Positions 35,401 to 44,043 of a DNA stretch of 64,000 nucleotides are shown piece by piece. This stretch comes from an uncultured Bacteroidales bacterium (GTDB lineage: Bacteria; Bacteroidota; Bacteroidia; Bacteroidales; UBA932). The translations under genes and the position numbers were made by a program. Each line of letters opens with the position of its first letter. Within the stretch, counting starts at the first letter, position 1. The notes below the pieces were generated by a model. The model was given only the letters and a program-made list of their open reading frames with translations. It did no database searches and was not told the DNA's origin. The stretch covers positions 1-64,000 of the forward strand of contig CAMFBM010000007.1 in NCBI GenBank assembly GCA_945948555.1. Direction: 5' to 3'.

Positions 35401-36540
35401 CCCGACACTCTCCAGTACGTCTTTCCCGGAAAACGACTCCAGGCAGATTTCGCAGATGATGTTGTGCTCCCGGTCCACTATGGTCGGGATGGAGGGAGTG
35501 AAGATTCGTGCCACCGGGGTGAACTCGAATGTGGTGAGGACTGCCTTGTGGTCCGTCGGCCACTTGCCTGTCACGGGGATGATGTCAGAAAGATTCTCCT
35601 CCACGGTCCTTTTTCCCCGGACAATCGAACCTGAGGGTCCGAATACCTTGCTGTCCACAGGTTTGAGGGACCCTTCCCCGTAGTAATAGATGAAATCGAT
35701 TCTGTCCCTCTCGTCGCTTTCAGGGGCCCAGGTCAGTTTCATAGGGTTACAGTCGGAGTTGTCGCTCGGGAAGGTGAAGCCCGGGGAGGACACAGGGTCA
35801 GGATTCACCACCCGGAAGGAATCCTCAAAACCGCCTTCGTAAAGTATTGTGGAGCAATCCCAAGGGATGACTGTTCCATTGTGGTCCCAAAGGGAGGCTG
35901 TCTGCTCAGTCCAGTCCAGATGCGACGGCTCGTTGAAATCCCCTGCCAGAATCACGTCGATGCCCTCGTCGATGTCAGCTCTGCTGAGTCTGATGAAATC
36001 CCTGATGGTGTCGTCCCTCCCGGAAGCCCGGTTCATTTCCAGAATCTTCTCCACTGAGGTTTCGGGAGCAGGTATCTTCTTCCAGGTGTTCCCGTCGTAC
36101 CCCCTCGGATAGTAGCAGGCATAGTTCTTATAGTCCAGATGAGCGGCATATAGTGCCACCGGATGTCCTCCGGCATTGATTCTGACTCTCTGGACGGACC
36201 CGCAGCCTTCCCATTTCCTTCCGTCCTGCACGAGGGGGAACCTGCTGATGACTCCGCTGTCACAGGTGCTGTCCTCTCCGTAGAATGTCACGCCCCTCAG
36301 GGCGAGAGCCTCAATCAGTCGCGGAATGAACCTCCGCCCTTCGTAATTCCTTATTTCCTGCATAAAGACCACGTCGGCCCTACTTTCGATGATGTTGTCC
36401 ACAAGGGCGTCCAATCCTCCCGGGACGCACGTACATTCCTGCCAGACGTTGATTTGAAGTACTCCGATTCTGTCCTCTCCCTTGGAAAGGAGGGAGAACA
36501 GGGTGAGAAAGATGATGGTTATCAGTTTTATATGTTTCAT
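32485..36540 (-). CDS. Three-enzyme fusion: EEP phosphodiesterase, GH33 sialidase, sialate O-acetylesterase
   Basis: 1351 residues with a Sec signal (IIFLTLFSLLSKG). Residues ~24-345 are an endonuclease/exonuclease/phosphatase (EEP) domain with its key residues: LQINVWQ, FMQEIRN, AAHLDY, LAGDFNEPSH, DRIDFIYY and PTDHKAV. Residues ~350-510 form a sialidase N-terminal beta domain. Residues ~517-880 are the GH33 propeller: YRIPGL arginine motif, the acid Asp in GCGDPSV, five Asp boxes (STDGGRTW, STDDGKTW, SKDGGETW, TDDLGKTW, SLDAGMTW), and YSCLTS with GILYEGS. Residues ~885-1351 are an O-acetylesterase with LCSGQSNM, WYQGESN and HPTDVHP. The protein could deacetylate and remove sialic acid (or another ulosonic acid) while hydrolysing a phosphodiester. 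I know no described protein with this exact order. It is divergent from the regulator gene. Confidence 0.88.
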   Translation of the reverse strand: MKHIKLITIIFLTLFSLLSKGEDRIGVLQINVWQECTCVPGGLDALVDNIIESRADVVFMQEIRNYEGRRFIPRLIEALALRGVTFYGEDSTCDSGVISRFPLVQDGRKWEGCGSVQRVRINAGGHPVALYAAHLDYKNYACYYPRGYDGNTWKKIPAPETSVEKILEMNRASGRDDTIRDFIRLSRADIDEGIDVILAGDFNEPSHLDWTEQTASLWDHNGTVIPWDCSTILYEGGFEDSFRVVNPDPVSSPGFTFPSDNSDCNPMKLTWAPESDERDRIDFIYYYGEGSLKPVDSKVFGPSGSIVRGKRTVEENLSDIIPVTGKWPTDHKAVLTTFEFTPVARIFTPSIPTIVDREHNIICEICLESFSGKDVLESVGVTVSGIDPSAIRNARLMYTGTSSAIYSRTTSYILKDQFRRIGAGQDTWRHPAFAIQTASCKAGKDGRIVLKPGKSLVRDRNYFYLSLEVDSRKVDLSGTFGVAVESVELRCPVQDGSGSLLRQARIVSEGSFEGHRFGIALRNHKDDNVFSYRIPGLVTTPKGTLIAVYDIRHTSGNDLQDNIDVGASRSTDGGRTWEKMRTIIDMGEWGGLPQGQNGCGDPSVLVDSDTGTIFVCALWAHGLGNRHAFSFASEGYEPISTGQMVMVKSTDDGKTWSKPVNITRQVKRPDWRITLQGPGRGITMQDGTLVFPMQCLDSKGIPSSGIMYSKDGGETWHCHSRACERTTEAQVAEIAPGVLMLNCRNDRRQGRVVCVTDDLGKTWKTHPSSGSLVEPVCMAGLLNIPASENIYGRDILLFSNPVSAPGKGRNHICIKASLDAGMTWNPLDCLLLDQEEGWGYSCLTSIGNDKVGILYEGSTSHLVFQQVRLSDIVKSIPAPSGLSVGEIYSDNMIFQRDVPLEISGRTAPGLEVKVTLGPSTRKCLSAQDGTWRVRMPALKAGTGIPFTVTDGRDTMSFSNVAAGEVWLCSGQSNMAFELKGADTFSKEGLDDPMLRFYDMKSHLKTWGLVWSEEDAGKVAQGKYYGRTRWSCSSEKTAGEFSAVGYYFGKMLRDSLNVPVGLICNAVGGTTTESFISRSALEKVLPGFCDGWLEDESVMEWARGRARENMSAFKGGYIQHPFMPAYLFENGIRPLERFPIKGAIWYQGESNAENIPQHEILFRTLVDCWRQTWENPDLPFYFVQLSSIERPTWPEFRNSQRLLSLEIPHCGMAVSSDLGHPTDVHPRAKKPVGERLARLALRNDYGMSADCLAPAAVKAFSNADGNVTVLFDGPLSTPEGEQVRGFRVCLEDGTEMKTEASASGENQIILNIPQGHDPVRVRYAWEPYTDANLTGKSGLPVSTFEIEIVKGI

Positions 36541-36563
36541 AAGAGATGAATTATTCAGAATGA

Positions 36564-36571
36564 CAAAAATA
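36564..36571 (-). promoter_or_regulatory. Possible -7 box of the sialidase-fusion operon
   Basis: The minus strand reads TATTTTTG, 24 bases before the ATG at 36540. No clear -33 element was found, which would fit activation by the divergent regulator. Confidence 0.4.
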
Positions 36572-36633
36572 CTGAATTATGCTGTGTTTCCATTTGGCTC
36601 ACGGAACAAAAGGATATATTTAGGAAAATTTTC

Positions 36634-36641
36634 TACCTTAG
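36634..36641 (+). promoter_or_regulatory. Possible -7 box of the hybrid regulator
   Basis: TACCTTAG is one mismatch from TAnnTTTG, 47 bases before the ATG at 36688. Confidence 0.3.
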
Positions 36642-36687
36642 CCGACCAAAAACGGAATATTTTTACAGAAACACGCTTCCTCTGCTT

Positions 36688-39600
36688 ATGAGACGAATAT
36701 CTGCAATGAATCTCCTGCGTGCCCTGCTGACTGTGGCACTGACTGTCCTGCCTTGCATCAATGCCTTCTCCTCCGAGGTTCTTTCTTTCCGGAGTATTCC
36801 ATCCAAGCTCTTGCCTACCAATGCTGTAAGGGTGCTGTTTAGTGACAGTGAAGGATATGTCTGGATTCCGACCTACAGCGGCCTTGTCAGGTATGACGGG
36901 TCTTCGACGGTGGTGTTTGGAATGAATGAATCGGATGGGGAGAAGTTTGACTGCCACATAAACGTGGTTTGCGAATCGGAGGGGAACAAGCTCTGGATAG
37001 CGTCGGAAAAAGGCGTTTACACCCTGGACAAGAACAATGGTAAGATTTCCTTTGCAGGACCGGACCCACGGATGGGAACGCTCAATGCCTCGGACATTCG
37101 CTGCTCCAACGGGAGGGATGTATGGGTAGGGGGAAGTTCCGGACTGTGGCACATCGAGGCTTCCACAGGTGAATTCACCCCAATCCTGATGGATGGCAAT
37201 CCCATTGAATGGGTGTCCTCAATCTGCGAGGATGCGGAGGGATATCTCTGGGTGTGCTGCTGTGAGCACGGGCTTTACAGATATGACACGAAGACATTCT
37301 CATTCCGTAAATATTCAGAAGATCCTCTTTACTGGTCGAATGTGGCCTACAAGGATCTCAAAGGCCGCCTCTGGGTCGGCACTTGGGGAAAGGGACTGCT
37401 CCGGATCGATGCTCCCCACGGCCCCGGGAATCTATCCTGCACCGTCTATTCCAATACGCCGGAGGCCGGATCCCTTCTGGATGATGTGATCTACGACATC
37501 GGACAGGATTCCGAGGGGAGACTGATGGTGGCTTCAAGGAGCGGTCTGAGCATTCTCGAAGACATTTCGGATCCTCTCTCTTTCGTCAACTACGCTCCGG
37601 GAGAACCCGGTCACGACCTGCCTTACAATGAGGTAAGCTCTATCCTCAGGACAGACGACGGGAACATCTGGCTGAGTATGTTCTGCGGGGGGGTCTTCAA
37701 GGTGGAAAGTCCCGATGCCGACTTCAGGACCGATGCCCTTGAAAACATCAGGAAGTCTCTCAGGACCAATTCGGTACGCAGTATATTTCCTATGCCTGAC
37801 GGTCGTCTCTGGCTTGGAATCATAGGTTTCGGAATGGTGCTTTACGACCCCTTTGACGGCAGTTTCCTCTCTTACGAGAAATATCCGGCTTTCAGGGATT
37901 TCCCCTACACTTCGGCCGTTGATGTAATATCGCGCAGACGCAGTACTTCGGAAATCTGTTTCGGGACTTACAGTCAGGGGCTATGGCTTCTGGACCCGTC
38001 CTCCCGAAGCGGTGCCCGGAGGGTTATTTCTGAGGAATATCCCGATTTTTCTCATCTGGGAGTGACTGCAATCGCTGAAGACAATGCATCGAACCTCTGG
38101 ATTGGAACAAGGAAAGGCGTTTTCGTGATGACACCCGGGAACAAGGTTTTTTCAATTGCGGATTATCTGCCGGATGCTGCCCTGGACCCTCTTTCGGATG
38201 TGATTGTGACCGACCTCAAGTCGGCCCGTGACGGCTCCGTCTGGATTGCTACCAACTACAACGGAGTGTATCGTCTTTCCCCGTCCGACGGCAGTCTGGT
38301 CAGATGGTCCCTTGGAGAGTCTGACAATGTTTCCTGTCTTTTCGTGGATCCGGCCTCGAATGTCTGGGCAGGGTCCGCTTTTGACGGGCTGTATCTCTAC
38401 GACAGGAAGAAAGGGGAGTTCAGTCAGATCAACAATATCTCCGCCCTATATAATAAAGGTATTACAGGAATGTCCTCAGACATCACTTCCCGACTGTGGG
38501 TGACTACTTCCGATGCCGCTGTCTCCTTCACATACTCCGAAGGTGGCGGAATCGGAGACGTGGACTATATTTCACTCTCGGATCACGATGCTTCGATGTC
38601 ATTCAATGCCAGCACTCTTGTGAATCTGCCTGACGGGACGGTTGCCGCCGGTTCTTCCAAGGGAATCGTCTATTTCCCGCTGCGCAGCCAGACCCCGTCT
38701 TTCCCCGTGAGGGAGAATCTCTGCCTGACTGATTTCCGTCTCGGAGAGACTTCTTTGAGGTCGATGTCCCCAAAACAGCGCAGGAAAGTCTGCGAAAAGG
38801 ATATCAACTATGCCGACATGGTCAGGATAGACCACACGGTGCATTCGTTTTCAATAAGTTTCGCCCTTCTGAACAAGGGCGCCGGAAAGCAGGACATATA
38901 TTCCTACATCCTCGAAGGGTATGACCGGAAAGAGGTGATTGATGCCGAGGGGAGACACACTGCAAGTTATGAAAACGTACCTCCGGGGAACTATATCTTC
39001 CGCCTGAAGACCCTCGGCCGTGACAAAACCCACGAACGTACGCTGAGAATCAAGGTGTTGCGCCATCCTCTCCTTTCATTCTGGGCTATTATGGCATATC
39101 TGCTTGTCTCTGCTGCTCTGGCCTACGGAATCTGGAGATACACATACGACCGCATCAAGGCGCGTGAACTTGTGAAGCTCAGCAGGATTGAGAAACAGAA
39201 GGCTGAGGAACTCAATCACCTGAAACTCCAGTTCTACACCAATGTTACCCACGAACTGATGACCCCTCTGAGCATCATCAATGCATCGGTGGAGAGCCTG
39301 ACAGGCGGAAAATGGAATCCGGACCTGCCCAAAGTCCTGTCTGTCAATACAACCAGGCTGACCAGACTCCTTCAGCAGATGCTCGAGTTCAGAAAGGTCG
39401 AGAGCGGGAATCTGAAACTGTCCGTCTCCAGGGGAAATATCACGAAGTTCATATCTTCTTGTGTGGAGGCTTTCAGTCCTCTGATTGCCGGCAAGGCCCA
39501 GAACCTTTCCTTCACGAGTTCCCCGGACCAGATCGAGGGCTGGTATGACACGGATAAGGTTGACAAAATAGTGTACAACCTGCTTTCAAATGCCGCGAAA

Positions 39601-40764
39601 TACACTCCGCAGGGCGGGGATATATGCGTGAAGGTTTCATCCCTGGCCGACGGGATGGTGATGATTGACGTGGTGAACACGGGGGATACTATGTCCGAGA
39701 AGACCATCAATGGGCTTTTCAAGAGATTCTACGAAGGTGACTACAGAAAGCACAACACCATCGGAACAGGCATAGGATTGTCTCTGGTCAAGGACCTTGT
39801 CACTCTTCACAAAGGTGAAATCTCTGTGTCGAGCAGCCCGGAACAAGGCAATGTCTTCTCTGTCCGGCTGCCAATCTCGGAGGAGGCCTATGAGGAGGAT
39901 GAAATCGGAAAGGACACCTCCCAGGACAGTTGCCCTGTTCTGAATACCGCCGCGGCCGTGGTCCTGGAACGTCCTGAGGGGCTGTCGAATGACTACACCA
40001 TTCTTTTTGTGGATGACAATCAGGAACTCTGCTATCTGGTGAAGAGTATGCTTGCGGAGCATTTCAATGTGCTGACGGCAGGGGACGGGAAGGAAGCTCT
40101 GGAAATCCTGGAACATTCGGATGTCTCGCTCGTCGTATCCGACGTGATGATGCCTCAGATGGACGGACTGGAACTGTGCAGGACAATCAAGTCCAGGTTT
40201 GAATACTGTCACATCCCTGTCATCCTTCTGACCGCAAAAAGTGCCGAGGAAAGCCAGATTGAAGGCTGGCAGGCCGGGACCGACGGGTATGTCTGCAAGC
40301 CGTTCTCGATGAAACTTCTCTATGCCCAGATTGTAGAATGTCTGAGGAAGATTGAGCGGAAGGGGGCTGACTTCCGGAAGCAGATTGTCCTGGATGTGGA
40401 CAATATGGAGTACACTTCAATGGATGAGACTTTCCTGAGAAGAGCCATTGACTGCGTAAATGCCCACTACAAGGACTGTAATTTCGACCTTCCGGAGTTC
40501 GTCTCTTCAATGGGAACATCCAAGACTGTCCTGACGGAGAAACTCAAGGCCCTTACAGGGATGTCGCCGGGAGCATTCATCAACAATGTCAGGATGACCG
40601 TTGCCTACAAGGCATTGACTGAAAACAAGGATGACGTGAGGATTTCCGACATTGCTTTTTCAGTCGGATTCAACGACCCGAAATATTTCTCCGCCTGCTT
40701 CAAGAAGAAGTATGGGATGACGCCGAAAGCCTATCTGGACAGTATTCGAGGGCAGGTTCTCTGA
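36688..40764 (+). CDS. Hybrid two-component system regulator of the polysaccharide locus
   Basis: 1358 residues with an N-terminal signal/anchor. Periplasmic part: two seven-bladed propellers built of repeats such as GYVWIPTYSGLVRYD, GRLWVGTWGKGLLRID and SNLWIGTRKGVFVM (~35-680), then a Y_Y_Y-type domain (~690-790). A membrane helix (~795-815) leads to a histidine kinase with His855 in THELMTPLS, an ATPase domain (NLLSNAAKYTPQGG, GTGIGLSLVK), a receiver domain (LFVDDNQEL, phosphoacceptor Asp1152 in VSDVMMP) and a C-terminal AraC DNA-binding domain (IAFSVGFNDPKYFSACFKKKYG in part). Such proteins sense an oligosaccharide released from the target glycan and activate the adjacent genes. It sits between the divergent sialidase operon and the SusC/SusD operon, so it probably controls both. 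Confidence 0.93.
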   Translation: MRRISAMNLLRALLTVALTVLPCINAFSSEVLSFRSIPSKLLPTNAVRVLFSDSEGYVWIPTYSGLVRYDGSSTVVFGMNESDGEKFDCHINVVCESEGNKLWIASEKGVYTLDKNNGKISFAGPDPRMGTLNASDIRCSNGRDVWVGGSSGLWHIEASTGEFTPILMDGNPIEWVSSICEDAEGYLWVCCCEHGLYRYDTKTFSFRKYSEDPLYWSNVAYKDLKGRLWVGTWGKGLLRIDAPHGPGNLSCTVYSNTPEAGSLLDDVIYDIGQDSEGRLMVASRSGLSILEDISDPLSFVNYAPGEPGHDLPYNEVSSILRTDDGNIWLSMFCGGVFKVESPDADFRTDALENIRKSLRTNSVRSIFPMPDGRLWLGIIGFGMVLYDPFDGSFLSYEKYPAFRDFPYTSAVDVISRRRSTSEICFGTYSQGLWLLDPSSRSGARRVISEEYPDFSHLGVTAIAEDNASNLWIGTRKGVFVMTPGNKVFSIADYLPDAALDPLSDVIVTDLKSARDGSVWIATNYNGVYRLSPSDGSLVRWSLGESDNVSCLFVDPASNVWAGSAFDGLYLYDRKKGEFSQINNISALYNKGITGMSSDITSRLWVTTSDAAVSFTYSEGGGIGDVDYISLSDHDASMSFNASTLVNLPDGTVAAGSSKGIVYFPLRSQTPSFPVRENLCLTDFRLGETSLRSMSPKQRRKVCEKDINYADMVRIDHTVHSFSISFALLNKGAGKQDIYSYILEGYDRKEVIDAEGRHTASYENVPPGNYIFRLKTLGRDKTHERTLRIKVLRHPLLSFWAIMAYLLVSAALAYGIWRYTYDRIKARELVKLSRIEKQKAEELNHLKLQFYTNVTHELMTPLSIINASVESLTGGKWNPDLPKVLSVNTTRLTRLLQQMLEFRKVESGNLKLSVSRGNITKFISSCVEAFSPLIAGKAQNLSFTSSPDQIEGWYDTDKVDKIVYNLLSNAAKYTPQGGDICVKVSSLADGMVMIDVVNTGDTMSEKTINGLFKRFYEGDYRKHNTIGTGIGLSLVKDLVTLHKGEISVSSSPEQGNVFSVRLPISEEAYEEDEIGKDTSQDSCPVLNTAAAVVLERPEGLSNDYTILFVDDNQELCYLVKSMLAEHFNVLTAGDGKEALEILEHSDVSLVVSDVMMPQMDGLELCRTIKSRFEYCHIPVILLTAKSAEESQIEGWQAGTDGYVCKPFSMKLLYAQIVECLRKIERKGADFRKQIVLDVDNMEYTSMDETFLRRAIDCVNAHYKDCNFDLPEFVSSMGTSKTVLTEKLKALTGMSPGAFINNVRMTVAYKALTENKDDVRISDIAFSVGFNDPKYFSACFKKKYGMTPKAYLDSIRGQVL

Positions 40765-40816
40765 CAAGTGGAGTTTTTGTGAACAATTTTCGACCTTACA
40801 TAGCCTGTTGCTGAGT

Positions 40817-40824
40817 TAAATTTG
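40817..40824 (+). promoter_or_regulatory. -7 box of the first SusC/SusD operon
   Basis: TAAATTTG matches the consensus, 27 bases before the ATG at 40852. No good -33 TTG was seen, as expected for a promoter activated by the regulator encoded just upstream. Confidence 0.45.
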
Positions 40825-40851
40825 TCGAAACCTCAGTTAATAACAAGGCTA

Positions 40852-43800
40852 ATGTCAAACGGATTTTGTAAAGGCTTGCTGCTGATTCTTCTTTCAGCAC
40901 TTGTCATTTTCTTCGGATCTTTCAATGCAACCGCCCAGACCGTGACGGCAACCGGAACGATCGTGGATTCCTCTACAGGGGAACCTCTCATCGGAGCGGT
41001 CGTGCTTCTGAAAGCCAAGTCTTCAACAGACCACGTCATCACTGATCTCGACGGCCGGTTCAGCCTTAAGGCACCTGCCGGTTCAGTTCTTGAGATTTCC
41101 CTGATGGGTTACGAGACCCTTGAAGTAAAGGCTGCCGCATCGATGGGCAAAATTGCTCTCGTGCCGGATGTCCAGACTCTTGATGAAGTTCAGGTCATCG
41201 CCTACGGAAAACAGAGTAAGCTCTCCATCACCGGAGCCATCACTTCAATCGGCACGAGCGAACTTCTGAAATCTCCAGCGGGAAGTGCAGCAAGCGCTCT
41301 TGCCGGAGCCGTCACCGGAATTTCCACCGTCCAGACTTCCGGACAGCCGGGTGCGGATGACCCTCAGATTTTCGTGCGTGGAACTGGTTCGCTGTCCAAC
41401 ACGGCTTCCAGCCCTCTCATTCTGGTGGACGGAGTCGAGAGGTCGTTTTTCCAGATGGACCCTAATGAAATCGAGAGTATCACAGTTCTGAAAGATGCCT
41501 CTTCGACGGCAGTGTTCGGAGTTCGTGGTGCCAATGGAGTCATCCTCGTGACCACAAGGCGCGGTGCCGAGGAAAAGATGAGCATTTCGGTCTCAAGCCA
41601 GTTCGGTCTGACCCAGGCATTGCGCAAGCTAACCTGTGTGGACAGCTACACCTACGCGACCCTCTTCACCGAAGCCCAGAAATCTGACGGTGTCTCGGAC
41701 AAGAACCTCATCTTCTCCGACTATGTGATCGAGAGATTCCGCCAGGGCGACGAGCCGATAATGTTCCCGAATGTCAACTGGCAGAAGGAAATCTTCAAGG
41801 ATTTCTCCTGGCAGACACAGCACAATGTCACCCTGTCCGGTGGCGGGAAAAGATTCCGCTACTTTGTTTCATTGGGCTATCTGCACCAGGACGGTGTCCT
41901 GAAGCAGAATTATGAGACCTTCAATTCGAACTTCCGCTACGACAGGTTCAACTACAGGACCAATGTGGATGTGAACCTCACGAAGACGACCTTGCTCAAA
42001 CTCAACATCGGCGGCCGTCTGGGCAGCCGCAAGGAACCGCAGAACGAGGACCTCTGGAGGACCGTGATGTGGTGCGTGCCTTTCTCAAGTCCGGGCTTCG
42101 TGGACGGGAAACTCATCCAGAACGGCTTCAATCCCTACATCCCGATCGGAGAAACCAAGTCTCCTTACGACTATTACTACAACTGGGGTCTTTACACCAC
42201 TAACCAGAATGTCCTGAATCTTGACCTGGCTATCGAGCAGAATCTCGATTTTGTCACAAAGGGCTTGAGCGTACAGGTCAAGGGAGCCTACAACACTACC
42301 CACAGCGTGACAATCCTCCGTTCTCCGACGGGTACCGACAGTACCTGGATTCCGATTTACAAGGGCTCAGTCACACAGCCCGGAATGGATATTTCCGACC
42401 CTCGTTTTGACAACACTATCGTTTACCGGACCGAGGGCATCAGCAACCTCAATGAGCCTCTTTCCTATGCCGAGACTTCTTCCGGCCGTGCCAGGGACTG
42501 GTATCTCGAGGGATCAATCAATTACAACCGCACTTTCGGAGACCACACGGTCACTGGTCTCTTCCTCTACAACCAGAGCAAGAAATATTATCCTTCCTCA
42601 TATTCCGACATACCAACGGGATATGTGGGATATGTCTGGAGGGCTACATATGCCTACAAACAGAAATATTTGCTTGACCTCAATGCCGGCTACAACGGTT
42701 CCGAGAACTTCCTTCCCGGCAAGCGTTACGGTTTCTTCCCTTCCGTTTCGGCCGGATGGGTGATCTCGTCCGAGAAGTGGATGCGCAAGGCCAAGGTGAT
42801 TGATTTCCTGAAAATCAGGGCTTCGTACGGAGTTGTCGGCAATGACAAATATTCCGGAGAGCGTTTCCTCTACCTTGGAGGCTGGAACGGCAACCACAGT
42901 GCTGTTGGTGATGGAGCCTATGGCAGTTGGCAGTTCGGCATCAATCCGACCATCGGGATGCTGCGGGATGCGGTCGAGAGCCGCCAGGGCAATGAGGACG
43001 TGACCTGGGAGAAGGCCTACAAGCAGAATTATGGAATCGACTTGAAAATGTTCGACAACCGCCTGTCTTTCAACGGTGATCTCTTCTTTGAACACCGTAA
43101 GGACATTCTCTCCAAAAGGAGGACATCCCCGTCGGTGACAGACTACAAGCTCCCTCTTATGAACCTGGGAATCGTGGACAACTGGGGATATGAACTCTCT
43201 CTGGGATGGAGGGACACGCGCCCGAGTCACAAGGTAGGCTACTGGATAACTGCGAATATGTCATATTCCAAAAACAAGATCATCTTTATGGATGAGGTGA
43301 CTCCGAACGAGTGGTATATGGCCCAGACGGGACGCCCTACCGGACAGAGCTACGGTCTTGTGTTCGACAGGTTCTACCGTCCGTCCGATTTCGACTCCGA
43401 CGGAAATCTGCTCAAAGACGACGAAGGCAGGTACCTTCTTCCGGAGCAGCCCGGAACAAACAAACCGGGTGACCCTCTGTTCAAGGATAAGAACAATGAC
43501 GGGAAGATTGACGGGAACGACTGTACCTTTTACGGTTACTCCGCCCGTCCTGACTATGTCTTCGGTCTTGTGGCGGGACTCAGCTGGAAGGGATTGTCGG
43601 TTTCTATGCAGTGGACCGGGGCCCTGCACGCATCAAGGGTGCTTTCGGGCGAGTACCGCACTCCTTTCGGAACCCAGAACTCCCGAAGCCTTCTGACCTA
43701 TCTGGCTGACGGCAGGTGGACCGAGGAGAATATGGACAATGCCCGTTTCCCGAGACTTACATTCGTGAACAAGACCCAGTACACCAGAGATTCCGACCTC

Positions 43801-44043
43801 TGGCTGATGGACGGTTCCTATCTGAGGCTCAAGACGGCTGAGGTCGCCTACACATTCAAGGACAAGGCCCTCAAGAAAGCCGGAATCTCATCTTTCAAAG
43901 TCTTCCTGAGCGGTTACAACCTTCTGACCCTGTTCTCTGAACTCGAGCAGTTTGACATTGACCCCGAAGGCAGCACCGGAGACGGGACCTACACCTATCC
44001 AAACAACAGGATTTTCAACTTCGGCATTAATATAACGTTCTGA
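40852..44043 (+). CDS. SusC-like TonB-dependent glycan transporter 1
   Basis: 1063 residues from the ATG at 40852 (an in-frame TTG at 40822 adds an unlikely leader over the promoter). A Sec signal ends near SFNATAQ. Residues ~35-120 are the carboxypeptidase-like domain (GTIVDSSTGEPLIGAVVLL). The TonB-box region (LDEVQVIAYGK), the plug (ITSIGTSELL to GANGVILVTT) and the large outer-membrane barrel follow, ending FNFGINITF. With the SusD partner whose ATG overlaps its stop, it should import oligosaccharides released at the surface. It heads the plus-strand half of the locus. Confidence 0.93.
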   Translation: MSNGFCKGLLLILLSALVIFFGSFNATAQTVTATGTIVDSSTGEPLIGAVVLLKAKSSTDHVITDLDGRFSLKAPAGSVLEISLMGYETLEVKAAASMGKIALVPDVQTLDEVQVIAYGKQSKLSITGAITSIGTSELLKSPAGSAASALAGAVTGISTVQTSGQPGADDPQIFVRGTGSLSNTASSPLILVDGVERSFFQMDPNEIESITVLKDASSTAVFGVRGANGVILVTTRRGAEEKMSISVSSQFGLTQALRKLTCVDSYTYATLFTEAQKSDGVSDKNLIFSDYVIERFRQGDEPIMFPNVNWQKEIFKDFSWQTQHNVTLSGGGKRFRYFVSLGYLHQDGVLKQNYETFNSNFRYDRFNYRTNVDVNLTKTTLLKLNIGGRLGSRKEPQNEDLWRTVMWCVPFSSPGFVDGKLIQNGFNPYIPIGETKSPYDYYYNWGLYTTNQNVLNLDLAIEQNLDFVTKGLSVQVKGAYNTTHSVTILRSPTGTDSTWIPIYKGSVTQPGMDISDPRFDNTIVYRTEGISNLNEPLSYAETSSGRARDWYLEGSINYNRTFGDHTVTGLFLYNQSKKYYPSSYSDIPTGYVGYVWRATYAYKQKYLLDLNAGYNGSENFLPGKRYGFFPSVSAGWVISSEKWMRKAKVIDFLKIRASYGVVGNDKYSGERFLYLGGWNGNHSAVGDGAYGSWQFGINPTIGMLRDAVESRQGNEDVTWEKAYKQNYGIDLKMFDNRLSFNGDLFFEHRKDILSKRRTSPSVTDYKLPLMNLGIVDNWGYELSLGWRDTRPSHKVGYWITANMSYSKNKIIFMDEVTPNEWYMAQTGRPTGQSYGLVFDRFYRPSDFDSDGNLLKDDEGRYLLPEQPGTNKPGDPLFKDKNNDGKIDGNDCTFYGYSARPDYVFGLVAGLSWKGLSVSMQWTGALHASRVLSGEYRTPFGTQNSRSLLTYLADGRWTEENMDNARFPRLTFVNKTQYTRDSDLWLMDGSYLRLKTAEVAYTFKDKALKKAGISSFKVFLSGYNLLTLFSELEQFDIDPEGSTGDGTYTYPNNRIFNFGINITF

